From contig JAUCEF010000009.1 in assembly GCA_033558025.1 (NCBI GenBank), positions 744,001 to 808,000 on the forward strand: 64,000 nt of DNA. Direction: 5' to 3'. The position numbers and the translations under genes were made by a program. Below are positions 1 through 9,632 of this stretch, piece by piece. The stretch is from Phytophthora sp. 'mugwort' (Eukaryota > Oomycota > Peronosporomycetes > Peronosporales > Peronosporaceae). Under the pieces are notes generated by a model. That model saw only the letters and a list, made by a program, of their open reading frames with translations. It was not told where the DNA came from and searched no databases. The number at the start of each line of letters is the position of its first letter. The stretch's first letter is position 1.

Positions 1-1515
1 TTTTCTTCAAGTCGCTGACTTGCTGATAACATTTTTTCAATAATACAATAAGCTTACAACTGCAAATTTGATGGCGATACGATGCAAATTACGAGCTGTT
101 CGCACATTTTGCGTAGTCAATGAAAAGTCCCATCCGTTTAGTAAAATCCTGCTGTACTTGGGCTGGAGACAGTTGTGTTAGAATTTCAAAGTTAGACTTG
201 TGTACCAAGACACCTTGGATTTCTCACCTTCTCACTGGCATTTGCAACAGCTTGAACTGCCTTGGACATTCGATCCTCTGCTACCCACTTGCGAAGTGTG
301 AAAAGTAGCAGTAGCACTTCCATCCAAATAATAGTCACCTGGTAGCATCGCAATCAACGTTTAACACTCTAGTTTGTAGCAAATACCACAGCAAAACAAA
401 ATATCCGAACCGAGTACAGAAGTGCTTCATCTGGAAAATAGCCGGGGAGCTGAAGGATCGTTGGGATGACGCCCGAATACGCCATCCATTTTATGCTTGA
501 CGGCTGGAATGATGACCAACTCAATACGAATAAGAGAATGCTAATAGAAACTCAGTTCACAAATGCTACCAACCTGATGAGAAAGGTACACAATATGCAG
601 CACGAGGAACACGAAGCACGGGAGCGAAATGACCATAAAGGTCATAATAATCCAGCTGAAGAAACGGAAATACGATGCCACTGAGGATCCAAACTGCGCC
701 TCGATCTGCCGAATGTCTGTTGTGAACGGATACAAGTGTCTCCGCAAGAACAATCGAAACTTTTTCCACTTTAAACGAATCCCTCTCACTGCGGCTAGAA
801 TTGTGCCATCCCCCAAACCCGCCTCCAGCATCTCCTGCGCGTCAGCAGCTCCATTCAGTATTTGCCTCATGTCACGCTGCCGTTGATTCTCCATCATTCT
901 TGATCGTCCTCCGACAGCCCCTCCCAGCCCAAGCTTATTTTGCATCATTGCACTGTTGCCCCCGCCGCTACCTGCAGCTCCTCGAAAGCGTAGAATTGTC
1001 TCCTTCTCTTCTTCCCACTCCTCTTGGGCAGAGGCAAGTTCTTGCTGGACAAGTTTCAACTCGTTGTGTAGATTGGAAATCGTAACTTGAGCTTGCGTCT
1101 GTGCAGCTTGAAGCCTCTGCACCATTCGGTCTCGATGCTGAAGCTGTTTTTCCAACAGCTTCAGTTTCTTAGCCACAAGAGCTTGTCTGTATTGCGGCTG
1201 ATGGCACACAAACCCCTCGCTTGTTATCTCAGAGTCGTTTGCATCCCCTACCTCGTCATCTTCATAATTTTCAAAGTTCCAATTGCTCCCATCGGCCGAC
1301 AACGCAGTAAGTTTCGCCACTTGCCTGTCCACGGACGCCTCGATGGCTTCCAGACTCAATGAGTTCCTAGCAAACAGCACGTTTAAAGACCAAAGGTTAG
1401 CATTTTCTCAGCTTCGTTCAGCCGTAGTCGTAACATTTTGGCCATACATCATGCCACTAAAGCCAGGAACATCGTCAGTGTCATCGTCTTCCTGCATCGG
1501 GTTATGTCTCTTCAT
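1..1515 (-). CDS. TMC-like (transmembrane channel-like) protein, 5' part, spliced, runs off left edge
   Basis: Spliced model read from the minus strand: exons 1515-1448, 1366-574, 503-411, 338-228, 162-58, and perhaps 22-1 onward. Introns are 81, 70, 72 and 65 bp, all GT..AG, and phases agree at each junction. The last intron (57-23) would be only 35 bp, so its acceptor may lie outside the window. The encoded N-terminal ~390 residues hold an acidic leader, a coiled coil (about residues 70-140), then the TMC-type segment FGSSVASYF followed by a first membrane helix. Further exons encode PGYFPDEALLYS, the hydrophobic EVLLLLFTLRKW and LLNGWDFSLTT, matching the order of conserved TMC blocks (ending in the WD motif). 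TMC proteins are multipass membrane proteins related to ion-channel/scramblase families; the oomycete function is unknown. The C-terminal half is not in the window. No stop or frameshift is needed, so it looks like a live gene. Confidence 0.72.
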
Positions 1516-1544
1516 GATCCTATCGGATAATGGTAGTTAGAAGG

Positions 1545-1559
1545 CATGTGGCAAAATGA
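1545..1559 (-). promoter_or_regulatory. Oomycete-type initiator of the TMC-like gene
   Basis: The minus strand reads TCATTTTGCC from 1559, matching the YCAYTYY core of the oomycete initiator, about 40 bp before the ATG at 1515. It lies in the short divergent interval shared with the TatD gene. This is a motif match only. Confidence 0.38.
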
Positions 1560-1733
1560 GCACATAGAGTTGACACAAAAGATAAGCGCACTAAGATCTC
1601 TCTCTCTCTCATGCCGTTCGAGCACGACGAACTATCCACCAACCTTTGGTACTACGTGCATGTTCCCACCGCACACCCTACCAAGCAACACCACAGGAAG
1701 TCGCACCACAAACCGTCGTCTAAACCCTCTAAA

Positions 1734-2594
1734 ATGGGTCAAACAACACAGTCCAAATCGTCTCGAGACGCGAATCTGACGCTCTTTGACTTCGACTGCA
1801 ACCTGACGCATGAAGATCTACGCGATGATGTTAAGGCTTTAATACAACAAGCTGAAGCCGTCGGAGTGCAGGGGATGCTGGTGCCTGGCGCTACCATCGA
1901 GGAGTCCCAACGAGCCATCGAGCTCTGCAGACAGCACCCGACCAAGCTCTTCCCGACCGCTGGAGTGCATCCGTATAGTGCACGGGCGATGCCAAAGGAA
2001 GAGGAATTGACTACACTACGAGGTCTCGTGGAATTGGAGGAAGTTCGAGCTGTGGGCGAGTGCGGGCTGGACTACTCGCCGACTTTTCCGGAGCCGGAGC
2101 TCCAGAAAAAATGGTTCGCCGAGCAGCTTAAGATGGCTTGCGCGTTGAAGAAGCCGTTATTTCTACATGAACGACTGGCACATGAAGACTTTATGCATTT
2201 GATTGATGAAGCGAAGAAGGAATGCAATGGATACTTTCCGCCGGCGGTGGTGCACTGCTTTACGGGCAGCGAGCAAGAGCTGAAGGCCTACCTCGCTCGT
2301 GGCGATGATTGGTACATTGGCGTCACGGGATTCATCCTTAAGAAACAGGGAGCTGCGCTGAAGCAAATGGTCAAACACGTGCCGCTGGATCGTCTTATGC
2401 TGGAGACGGATGCGCCGTACATGGGCTTCCCCAAGTGCCGACGTGCTGAGTTTAGCAACCCTAAGAAACAGTACCCGAACGTGCCCAGTGCAATGCCACT
2501 CGTGGCTCAAGCAGTAGCGACTGCTCTCGGTCGCTCGCCGCAGGAGATCGCCAAGATTACGCAAGTGAATGCACGTCGCTTCCTGCGTCTATAA
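1734..2594 (+). CDS. TatD-family metal-dependent deoxyribonuclease
   Basis: A 286-residue protein of the TatD/TATDN metallo-hydrolase family (TIM barrel), Mg-dependent nucleases linked to DNA repair and apoptotic DNA degradation. Visible motifs in order: FDFDCNLT (18-25), the divergent first metal motif like that of E. coli TatD, where HxH is absent; AGVHP (76-80); GECGLD with E109; FLHER with H145; HCFTG with H174; ETDAPY with D226. Length is normal for the family. The reading frame stays open upstream to 1611, but that 41-residue extension is low-complexity and the ATG at 1734 (context AAAATGG) starts right before the conserved domain, so I chose 1734. There are no introns. It is divergent to the TMC-like gene, about 220 bp apart. 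Confidence 0.9.
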   Translation: MGQTTQSKSSRDANLTLFDFDCNLTHEDLRDDVKALIQQAEAVGVQGMLVPGATIEESQRAIELCRQHPTKLFPTAGVHPYSARAMPKEEELTTLRGLVELEEVRAVGECGLDYSPTFPEPELQKKWFAEQLKMACALKKPLFLHERLAHEDFMHLIDEAKKECNGYFPPAVVHCFTGSEQELKAYLARGDDWYIGVTGFILKKQGAALKQMVKHVPLDRLMLETDAPYMGFPKCRRAEFSNPKKQYPNVPSAMPLVAQAVATALGRSPQEIAKITQVNARRFLRL

Positions 2595-2780
2595 CAGAAC
2601 GGCCACGCTGGAGTAGATGCACCACGCGGCATTTTTAGATACTTGTAAGCGTTAAACTATCCTACCCCGACGCAAATATGTACCAAACCACACGTAATAA
2701 AACTGTTCAGGAGTCTAAGCTGCAACAGGAGCACACCCTTCAGCTTATCTTCTCTGCCTATAAAACAATTATCAAAACTT

Positions 2781-3587
2781 TTAAAGCGCGCCAGTGGACG
2801 GGGTGTTGTTGAACGCGATGATGCTTCGCGTATGGGTGTCTGTCTCCGTCGCAGTCCACTCCGAGTCCACGTGCATGTGATGCTCGTCCTCAGCGCTTTC
2901 ACACTCACTGTCCGTACTAAGTGTGCTGCTGTTCGAGGACGAGTGGTGTCCAGCGGGGGAGGCCACGCGAGGCTTGGTGCACTTGTACACGGCCTCGAAC
3001 GTGTCGTCTCGCTCTCGCAGCAGTCGACTGATGTTCTCAGCGATTGTTGCCACGCTGCGCTCGTCATTTGTCACCGCCAAGTCCCACGTGAAGCTCTCGT
3101 AAAAAGCGAGCGTCTGCTCCATCCATTCGCGCTTGTGCTCATTGAGCCGCAGCCGCTCAGGTTCCAGCTCGAGTCGAGCGCAGATGCGACGCCACAACAG
3201 CTCGCGCTCCACCTGCACATGCACCGTGTAGAACTGCACGCCGGCAAAGTCCTGCACCTCCAGCATTTGAGCGTGGATTACAGGCTCCAGCAGGCGGCCG
3301 TTAGCCGAGTAGAGTACGGCGCTGAAGGGCGAGCGGTCAGCGATGAAGACCTGTTTGCGGCCAGGTTTGACGCGGTCGGCTAGCCGCAGTACGCGCTCGA
3401 ACCAGGAGCAGACCCAGGACGTCTCCATAAGTAGCGACTGCGGGTGTAGCGCGTACGCGGGCATGTCCATGAAGGCCTCGTCCAGGATGTTGTACCCCTG
3501 CGCCTCGAACTCCTCGCACAGAGCCGTCTTGCCGCAGCCGTGGCATCCTTCCAGGGCGACGACGACCAGCTTCGACTCGGGCTTCAT
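2781..3587 (-). CDS. P-loop nucleoside/nucleotide kinase-like protein
   Basis: A 268-residue intronless protein. The N-terminus has a Walker A loop, GCHGCGKT (residues 14-21), right after a hydrophobic beta strand (LVVVALEG). ADRSPFSAVLY (83-93) fits the DR(S) motif of deoxynucleoside/thymidylate kinases, and an arginine-rich stretch LLWRRICARLE (130-140) could be the lid that binds phosphates. Residues after about 195 are Ser/Thr/Glu-rich, low-complexity and probably disordered. The fold class is well supported; the substrate is not (deoxynucleoside, dTMP or another small molecule). It is convergent with the TatD gene (186 bp between stops). It starts at the only good ATG before the P-loop. 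Confidence 0.68.
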   Translation of the reverse strand: MKPESKLVVVALEGCHGCGKTALCEEFEAQGYNILDEAFMDMPAYALHPQSLLMETSWVCSWFERVLRLADRVKPGRKQVFIADRSPFSAVLYSANGRLLEPVIHAQMLEVQDFAGVQFYTVHVQVERELLWRRICARLELEPERLRLNEHKREWMEQTLAFYESFTWDLAVTNDERSVATIAENISRLLRERDDTFEAVYKCTKPRVASPAGHHSSSNSSTLSTDSECESAEDEHHMHVDSEWTATETDTHTRSIIAFNNTPSTGAL

Positions 3588-3595
3588 GATTCAGC

Positions 3596-3610
3596 TGTCT
3601 AATGGAATGA
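3596..3610 (-). promoter_or_regulatory. Oomycete-type initiator of the P-loop kinase gene
   Basis: The minus strand reads TCATTCCATTAG from 3610, a good YCAYTYYNNW match, only about 20 bp before the ATG at 3587. Such short leaders are common in oomycetes. Motif match only. Confidence 0.42.
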
Positions 3611-3660
3611 TGTGGGTCGAGAGCACGTTTGGATGTGGGTATTGTTGCCTTTACTAGTCA

Positions 3661-4034
3661 ATGCTTGAAGGGCACTTGAGAAAAGACGCGCGAATCCATT
3701 CCGCCGTGGGATAAATGCACACCTCCCATATTTTTGTCTTAAAAACTGTCTAGAGACAGGTTTTTGAACGGCATTTGTTGAAAACTGCAGTCATTGAGCG
3801 GGTTATTTGTGGTTTTAAATCAAGGTTTTTGAGACTGCACATCCTTGAATTTCGCGCCAAAAAAGGGAGCACATCAAGCTGCGCGCGCGCGGCAACGGGT
3901 AACATTCACCTACCTCACAAAACGTACTTAAGTTGGAATAATTCCCAGGTTGGTTTTCGCGCAAAGCTGTACCGCTATTGACAGAGAGCTTTACTATCCG
4001 GTGCTTCCGCGCTGACGGCGAGGCTGGAGCTTTT
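3661..4034. other. Intergenic; small hairpin only
   Basis: No gene recognised. A short inverted repeat (3741-3765, AAAAACTGTC / GACAGGTTTTT around TAGA) is the only structure seen. Confidence 0.4.
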
Positions 4035-4049
4035 CCATTCCAATGCTAA
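4035..4049 (+). promoter_or_regulatory. Initiator-like CCATTCCAAT before the Cdc48-like pseudogene
   Basis: CCATTCCAATGC matches the oomycete initiator core (YCAYTYYNNW) about 100 bp before the ATG at 4139. It suggests the pseudogene still carries a promoter remnant. Confidence 0.38.
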
Positions 4050-4138
4050 ATAGCTCTGCTGATTGTTGTTCAGTCATGCTGGCCGGTATCTCTAACTCCG
4101 CCGTCGTCACCGTTCTGCCATAGCGTAAAGTAGCCGAC

Positions 4139-4816
4139 ATGTCCGACACTGACGACACGAGCATGATTGGTCAAAAACACGAACCAGTTTATTACGAAGC
4201 GTATTTTAAACTGGAATTGGTCAACTCACCCAAAGGCGCCCACCCAAAGGATCTATCCATGCCAAAGCGGCTTTCTGTAGCAGCAGCCTTCTTGGACGAC
4301 GAATCGAGTGTGTTACTGGAGAAAGGGAGATGTTAGAAATGGGAGTCACGCAGGGTAATGTGGTGCAGGTCACTGATGGTAGGAGCTAAACTGTGGTTCT
4401 TATCCACCTCGACGTCAGTGATGAGGCTCAGCCTCGGGCAGCCCGTGTCAGCACCAACATGCTGCGCAACCTGAATCTCAGCATCGACGACGACGTTACC
4501 GCTACTGCACTTGGCAGCGACGTGCCCAAATGGACGTTTATTCGTATCATTCCCATTGATGATACTGTCGAGAAAGGCTTGCTTCGATAGAGGCTTGCTG
4601 GGTGAGAGACTGTTCGCCAACTACCTGCAACCTTGCACGCCTACGCGTTTCATCCCGTTCAAGACGGAGACCTTTCCTCGCGAACAGTGGAGGAAAGGCG
4701 AGCCGGACGTTGAGTTTGTCGTGGTGGAGATTGATCTGAAGCCGTACTGCATCGTCAGCCTCGTGACTGATATTTTCTACAAAGGAGCACTACTTTCTCG
4801 TCATGATGTGCTCTGA
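4139..4816 (+). pseudogene. Decayed Cdc48/p97-like N-domain fragment
   Basis: Three reading frames together spell the N-terminal cofactor-binding domain of a Cdc48/p97/VCP AAA ATPase. Frame 1 (4139-4336) has KRLSVAAAFLDDESSV. After a frame change near 4333 come GVTQGNVVQVTDG and, beyond an in-frame TAA near 4387, STNMLRNLNLS and the hallmark IIPIDDTVE. A further frame change near 4570-4590 leads to LFANYLQP, VEFVVVEIDLKPYCIV. In p97 these blocks are in the same order with similar spacing. The second frameshift coincides with a net 16-nt insertion bounded by two AGGCTTGCT copies. The AAA modules (D1, D2) that should follow are missing. The fragment is broken and probably a partial gene duplicate. 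Cdc48 unfolds ubiquitinated proteins; this copy cannot. Confidence 0.72.
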
Positions 4817-5258
4817 AGAGCGGGCGATTTAATAAAGTCCACTCTGAAAGTCCACAGATCCAGATCTCATCGGGACGAGGAATATAAGTACCTGTCGCAA
4901 ATTGAGCCTGATGCTACTACGTAAAGCAGATGATGATTTGGCTCGAGTGACTCGATTAACAGCCCATGAATGTATGAGATAACAACAATATCAGTATCGG
5001 AGAATTTGTCAAGACGCAGAAGCAAACTACAATACTATATGTAGAGGGAAATCCAACGTTGTTCCGTTTCTATCGTCGACCTGAACGACATGTTATCGGT
5101 GCAGGTGGTCAAACGGTGCTGCTCGTGTGCCTTGTGCACAGCCGAAAGCAAGATTCATCAGGTTGCAACGTGCATTGCAAAGGTGGCGTGCACAAACTGA
5201 AGGGTGAGGACCGCGTCTCCACCAACACTAAAGTATTTAGCAATTAAGGTTTTAGTGT
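4817..5258. other. Intergenic, no gene seen
   Basis: AT-rich sequence between the Cdc48-like relic and the Ulp1-like element; no conserved coding signal on either strand. Confidence 0.35.
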
Positions 5259-5720
5259 TCACCGTTCCACTGATCGCCCGAATGTTTCTGCTAAGATACC
5301 TATGCCTGAAATACTGCATTGCGTCTTGTATCTTGCCATTAACGCATCGTGCTGAGTGACCGGATAGGAACGCCTCGAAGAAGATGAGACTCCGATACCA
5401 CAATTGTAGTTATCTCGTAAAGAAAACGTGCTGTATGTTTTAATCCTGTAGTGGCGCGAAGGCAACAGTGGTGTAACCGTATTCTGGACCAGTTGGATAA
5501 GTGCAATCAACCTGTCACCGCATGGCTGTAGGTCAAACACAGTAACCACTGACTGGGTTGGGTCAACGATTACTACGCACCAATGATTATCGTTGACGTT
5601 GACAGCCATCAATAGCGCTGGCGAATTATCCTGGTCCTTGGCGTGGATGAAAGCCGTCTGACTTCGAGCAAACGCGATATCCGTTATATGAAGGCGTAGC
5701 TCATTCGATGGTATTGCCAC
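5259..5720 (-). pseudogene. Ulp1-like (C48) cysteine peptidase domain of a mobile element
   Basis: About 150 residues with the Ulp1/SENP peptidase signature: NVNDNHWCVVIVD (catalytic His), VFDLQ (Asp), and DNYNCGIGV (Cys). The oxyanion-hole Gln expected before the Cys region appears replaced (SLRDNYNCG). Upstream frames on the same strand carry HTH-type DNA-binding sequence, so this is probably the C-terminal part of a transposon protein rather than a SUMO protease of the host. The reading frame breaks both before and after it, so it is a relic. Confidence 0.55.
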
Positions 5721-5860
5721 GGCAGGGTGTTCTTTGCGGTACTATCTTATAAGACCGAGAAGAGTTATATCCGAACAAGCTTCGTCAATTTGCTCCTTGC
5801 CGCAGAACGAAACCAGAAACCAATCTAAATGCAGCACTCACAGTCTAAGAAGATGAAGAC

Positions 5861-7106
5861 TTAATCCTCGTGCGGCATACGGGGTTCAGCATTAAAACCA
5901 ATTTCAGGAGAAAATTTGGCGTGTTTCCACTGGGCCACCCAGTGTAGAGCGACATCTAGGTCATCGTAACGATCAAGTAGTCTGTGCCACTTAATCATTG
6001 CATCGATCGTTTCAACGCAATATGTCGTACCACACACGGTGGCGACAACGTTTTTGCGGCCAATGGGGATTCCACGCGTCTTCTGCCAGTTGAATCTGAA
6101 AGCATCAACTGTCTTTCCAATTGACTTCAGTACAGCTGAAGCCAAAACGTCCAAAACATTCTTCGGAAGGAGTTGCGCGCTTGTCAGTTTTGCAAGCACA
6201 CGAAATACTGGTGCGCTTCATTTCGCACACTTTCAGCTTACGAATGCGCGAAGCATACTCCGCGTAAGGTGCACCACCACGGACAGCATCAACAAGCAGT
6301 CGTAGTGATAACAGACGAGGCCTCTTTCCGATCACAACTGCCTGATTCGGTATTTCTGTGTTTTGTCCTTCACGCTGACCACATTGGACATCTTCAGATG
6401 CAATTTCCACCTCGAAATCATGATTTCCACTAGTCGAGTTCGGCGGTAAATCCACAGAAATGCACACTTCTCCAGCTATCGATTCCTCTTCAAACTCAGC
6501 GTTTTCGCTAGTCGCAACCGCGGATAATTCCACTAGACCAGATTCAGCTGCGATTTCCGAGAACGACGTTGCTTGACAGTGATCCGGTGCAGCTAATTCT
6601 GTGTCCGCAGCGTGCTGCACTCCAGGGATATCTCTAGCCCAAACATTCTCCAAAAACCGTCTTATCGAGCCTTGTTGTATTTTGTCCTTGAGCAACGCAA
6701 ATTTGTTGATATTTGTGCAGCCGTAACTCAGGAGTATTTGGTGAGTGACAATCCCACCATCGCGTCTGCACTTATCGTAATAATCTAACACGCGCTGTTC
6801 GTACGGCTTCTCCTTTCGCCTACGGCCACCACCCTTTCCCCTATCACGCCCGCTGATTTGACTTGAGTCTTTAATGTGGTTGAACTGCGGGTCTGACTAT
6901 TTATCAGTCCAGCCAAGTAGAGTCACTGTGTTTACCTCTAGCTCGTTAGAAGCTTGTGTTAGAGTCCACCCCCCTTTGTGCTTTTGCCAGATTCTCAACT
7001 TCTTGCGCAGTGACGTTTGGACACAAGGAGGAAAGGTAGCGTAGCGGTGGAGGTGCGTGTTGTGGTAATGGTGGTGTGGGGGGAGCTTATAGTTGATGGC
7101 CCTCAT
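5861..7106 (-). pseudogene. HTH/CENP-B-like DNA-binding part of the Ulp1-bearing element
   Basis: The minus strand holds three pieces in successive frames. 6897-7106 has a helix-turn-helix-like stretch (LRIWQKHKGGWTLTQAS.. NTVTLLGW). 6105-6791 begins with DYYDKCRRDGGIVTHQILL, like the CENP-B-type second HTH of pogo-class proteins. 5861-6199 is a third piece that continues toward the Ulp1-like domain. Between them is acidic, low-complexity sequence. No DDE catalytic block is visible where a transposase would have one. I read it as one decayed transposon protein of order HTH, HTH, linker, Ulp1 peptidase. The exact family is not known to me. Confidence 0.42.
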
Positions 7107-7132
7107 TGGTGAAACCTGATTCTGATCCTGCT

Positions 7133-7212
7133 CGAGTTAATGTGTATCTCTTCGAGTTAATAAGCATCCCTTCGAGTTAATGTGTATCCATTCGAGTTAA
7201 GGTGCATCCGCG
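7133..7212. repeat. Four tandem 20-bp repeats (CGAGTTAA core)
   Basis: Units start at 7133, 7153, 7173 and 7193, each close to CGAGTTAATGTGTATCCCTT. ACTCGAA motifs follow in the opposite orientation at about 7222-7250. The position at the end of the Ulp1-bearing element suggests a subterminal repeat array. Confidence 0.8.
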
Positions 7213-7399
7213 CTGCGGAATTACTCGAAGTGATACCGAACTACTCGAATTGACATATTCGAATCGATTCTGCTTAGTTATCTATCTATCCGCCTTCCTC
7301 GCTGACGGAAGCGCACATATACACTTTTACGGCTCTTCTTGGTTCCTATGTCTAGATCAACTATGAGTGACGAACAGGTGCTTGAAGTGACTTGGTGCT

Positions 7400-9372
7400 A
7401 GGTCAAAAACACTCCAACATTAGTACGAGCGGCGCACGCAGCGATATAGGCGTCTAGTTTGCCTTCGCCATGCATTTTGCGGAGGTGCTTTAAGATGGAC
7501 GATCCGTTTCTTTCGCTTGATACCGTGTTCGCTAAACAATTCATACAGGCTTGTTTCTGCTTCTTGTCCAACACGTTGAACGTCGTCGGAGTACGTCTCG
7601 GCTATTGGATCCAGAGCAAAGCCGTCCGGCAAAAACCGCTTCATGTAATTTGTGATCTGCTTGTATGAAGATTTCTTCTGTCGCGAATCGCAAACATCCC
7701 ATAGGCGCGGTTGTCATACCACTCGAACCAAATTGCTACCGGAGACTTCGGAGTAGCGTTTGAACCACATGCTTTCGCGTTTAATGCGTTTTTTCGATTG
7801 GGGAACCAAATTCAAGAGGGTTAGCCGGTTCGAAGGGCTAGATAGTTGACCACCGCATTCTACAGTGGCAAGTCGCCCCTCCATCTTGCTGAATCTGTCC
7901 ATCAGCTCTTGGTTCATCGAAACCAACTCCCCAATGACGCATTTCTGGTGATTGATCAGGCGCTCCTCCTTCGTGATTTCTCCAACACTGTCCACCGTCG
8001 CATCCAGACCTTTTCGAGTATCCTGCCGCTGAAGCTGGGAGCTCCACGACAAACTTGCGACTTCGATATACAAAGTGCAAAAAGACAGTCGCGCATTCTG
8101 CTAACGTAAGGGCATTGGATACCGGTCTAGGACTTCCTGAATAAGCACAGCAACAAGGACACCAAACAGTCGATCGTTAATCCAAATCTCGGGGTCTTGA
8201 GTATTGATGCTAGTTTGAAACAACAGGGCAGCGAGGGAGTTTGCTTGAGTCTGTGTCGCCGAGTCCAGCGATGCCAGCATAGGGACTGCGGGTTTCGTAC
8301 ATGAGTCCCAACCACTCAACACCCGGGACACCTTTTGGTCTTCACTTGTTGTGTTGAACACATAGGCAAATGCCTTATTTGTAGCAGCCATATTCCACGA
8401 TCCTCGATCAAAATTCTACTGCGCACAAGTGATGGATCACTATTGGCATGCTCAGCTCCACCACGTCGAAATGAGTGAGAGATAATGTTGGGAGTTGGCT
8501 TTGCGTTTGCTTGTGGTTCCAATGCAGCTTTCACAACGCGATTCACATACGCATGAATCTTTATGGGTTTTCTTTTGGTCCCTAGTTCGGGGGCGTCAGT
8601 AGGTTTAATGCTGAGAGAGCCGTTTTCCAAGGCTTCACGAAGGGGCACATCTACCGGTGCCGACAAGCTCTCGGAGCCGTCATCATATAGCTGAGGGTGA
8701 TCGAGTACTTGCATTGACGGAAAGTCTTGCATCACTAGCGCTGTAGCAATAGCGTGGAGAGGGCAGGTGATAAAGCTGTTCTTGTCAGAAAATAGCGAGA
8801 GTCCTGATTTCTCTGAGGCCTTGACACGAATCAGCCGAACAAAGATAACACCATCAGCGCTCACAGACAAGCAACTCTTTGCCACAAAGCCAAGATCAGA
8901 GGCGCGCCCAAATGTATACCACATTAAGGCAAGTAGTGCAGCATCTTGGTAGTCCTCAGGGCTTGCAGCGTCGTAGTAAAGTCCATCCGTCAAAATTCGC
9001 AGGTCCTCTTTGGTGTAGATAGGTGCCCTCCTGGTTACCCCTTCCTCACTTCGTTTTAGGCAGTAGCGTTCAAGCATTCGGGCCATCTTGAGCAGTTTTG
9101 TTTCAATGGCAGAGCGATTCTTAGGGTACAGATCAAGCATCCAGTTTTAACGTGCCGATAGTAGCTCAACACCGAGTTCTTAGCCAGCGGTTTACCCGCC
9201 CTCCCGTCCACAAAGGCGAGACACACAGCAAGCGGTCCATCAACTTCACAAACGTAGAGCCGTCCTCGTCTCGGAGTAGAGATGGCGATATGAAACCCAT
9301 ATTAACATCTCCTGCCGCCAGGAAGCGTTCGAACGCATTGATCGCTGTCTTCTTCGCTCTTTTTTTAGGCAT
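7400..9372 (-). mobile_element. Crypton (tyrosine-recombinase DNA transposon), decayed
   Basis: The minus-strand coding sequence starts at the ATG at 9372 (MPKKRAKK). Tyrosine-recombinase parts are clear: a core-domain segment KNSVLSYYRHVK near 9170, then MLDLYPKNRS, ALMWYTFGRASDLGFV (first catalytic Arg), SHSFRRGGAEHAN (HxxR box) and, in another frame, ATNKAFAYVFNTTSEDQKV (catalytic Tyr). The C-terminal part has a coiled coil (about 7860-7960) and a tail with RFLPDGFALDP (7600-7644), as in oomycete Cryptons. Frames change at about 9210, at about 9145 (one base short in an A run), near 8400 and in the tail, so the enzyme is dead. Cryptons move by recombination and lack terminal inverted repeats; none were found. 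Confidence 0.75.
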
Positions 9373-9632
9373 CACGAGCGAGCTGTTGCAGGCTCATTGT
9401 TAATTGCAGTCGTTTGTCGGCAGCTGCGAGTAATGAAAATAATATGCGCCAAATTGATGGTTTGTAGGCCTCCCACGCATACCTCGGAGCTCTTGCCGAC
9501 AAAATATGTCGGATGGTTGTCGGTAGAAGTTTAACCTAACCCTAAGTCCAAAAATCGGTTTATTTGTTGTTGGTGGCTATCTCATTGGCAAATATTCACT
9601 TTCTTGAACTTTTCTGAACGCTGTTGCAAAGT

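Noticed and set aside
1611..1733. 41-residue N-terminal extension of the TatD protein
   Set aside because: Low-complexity, His/Lys/Ser-rich, not part of the family; the ATG at 1734 fits better. A targeting peptide cannot be excluded.
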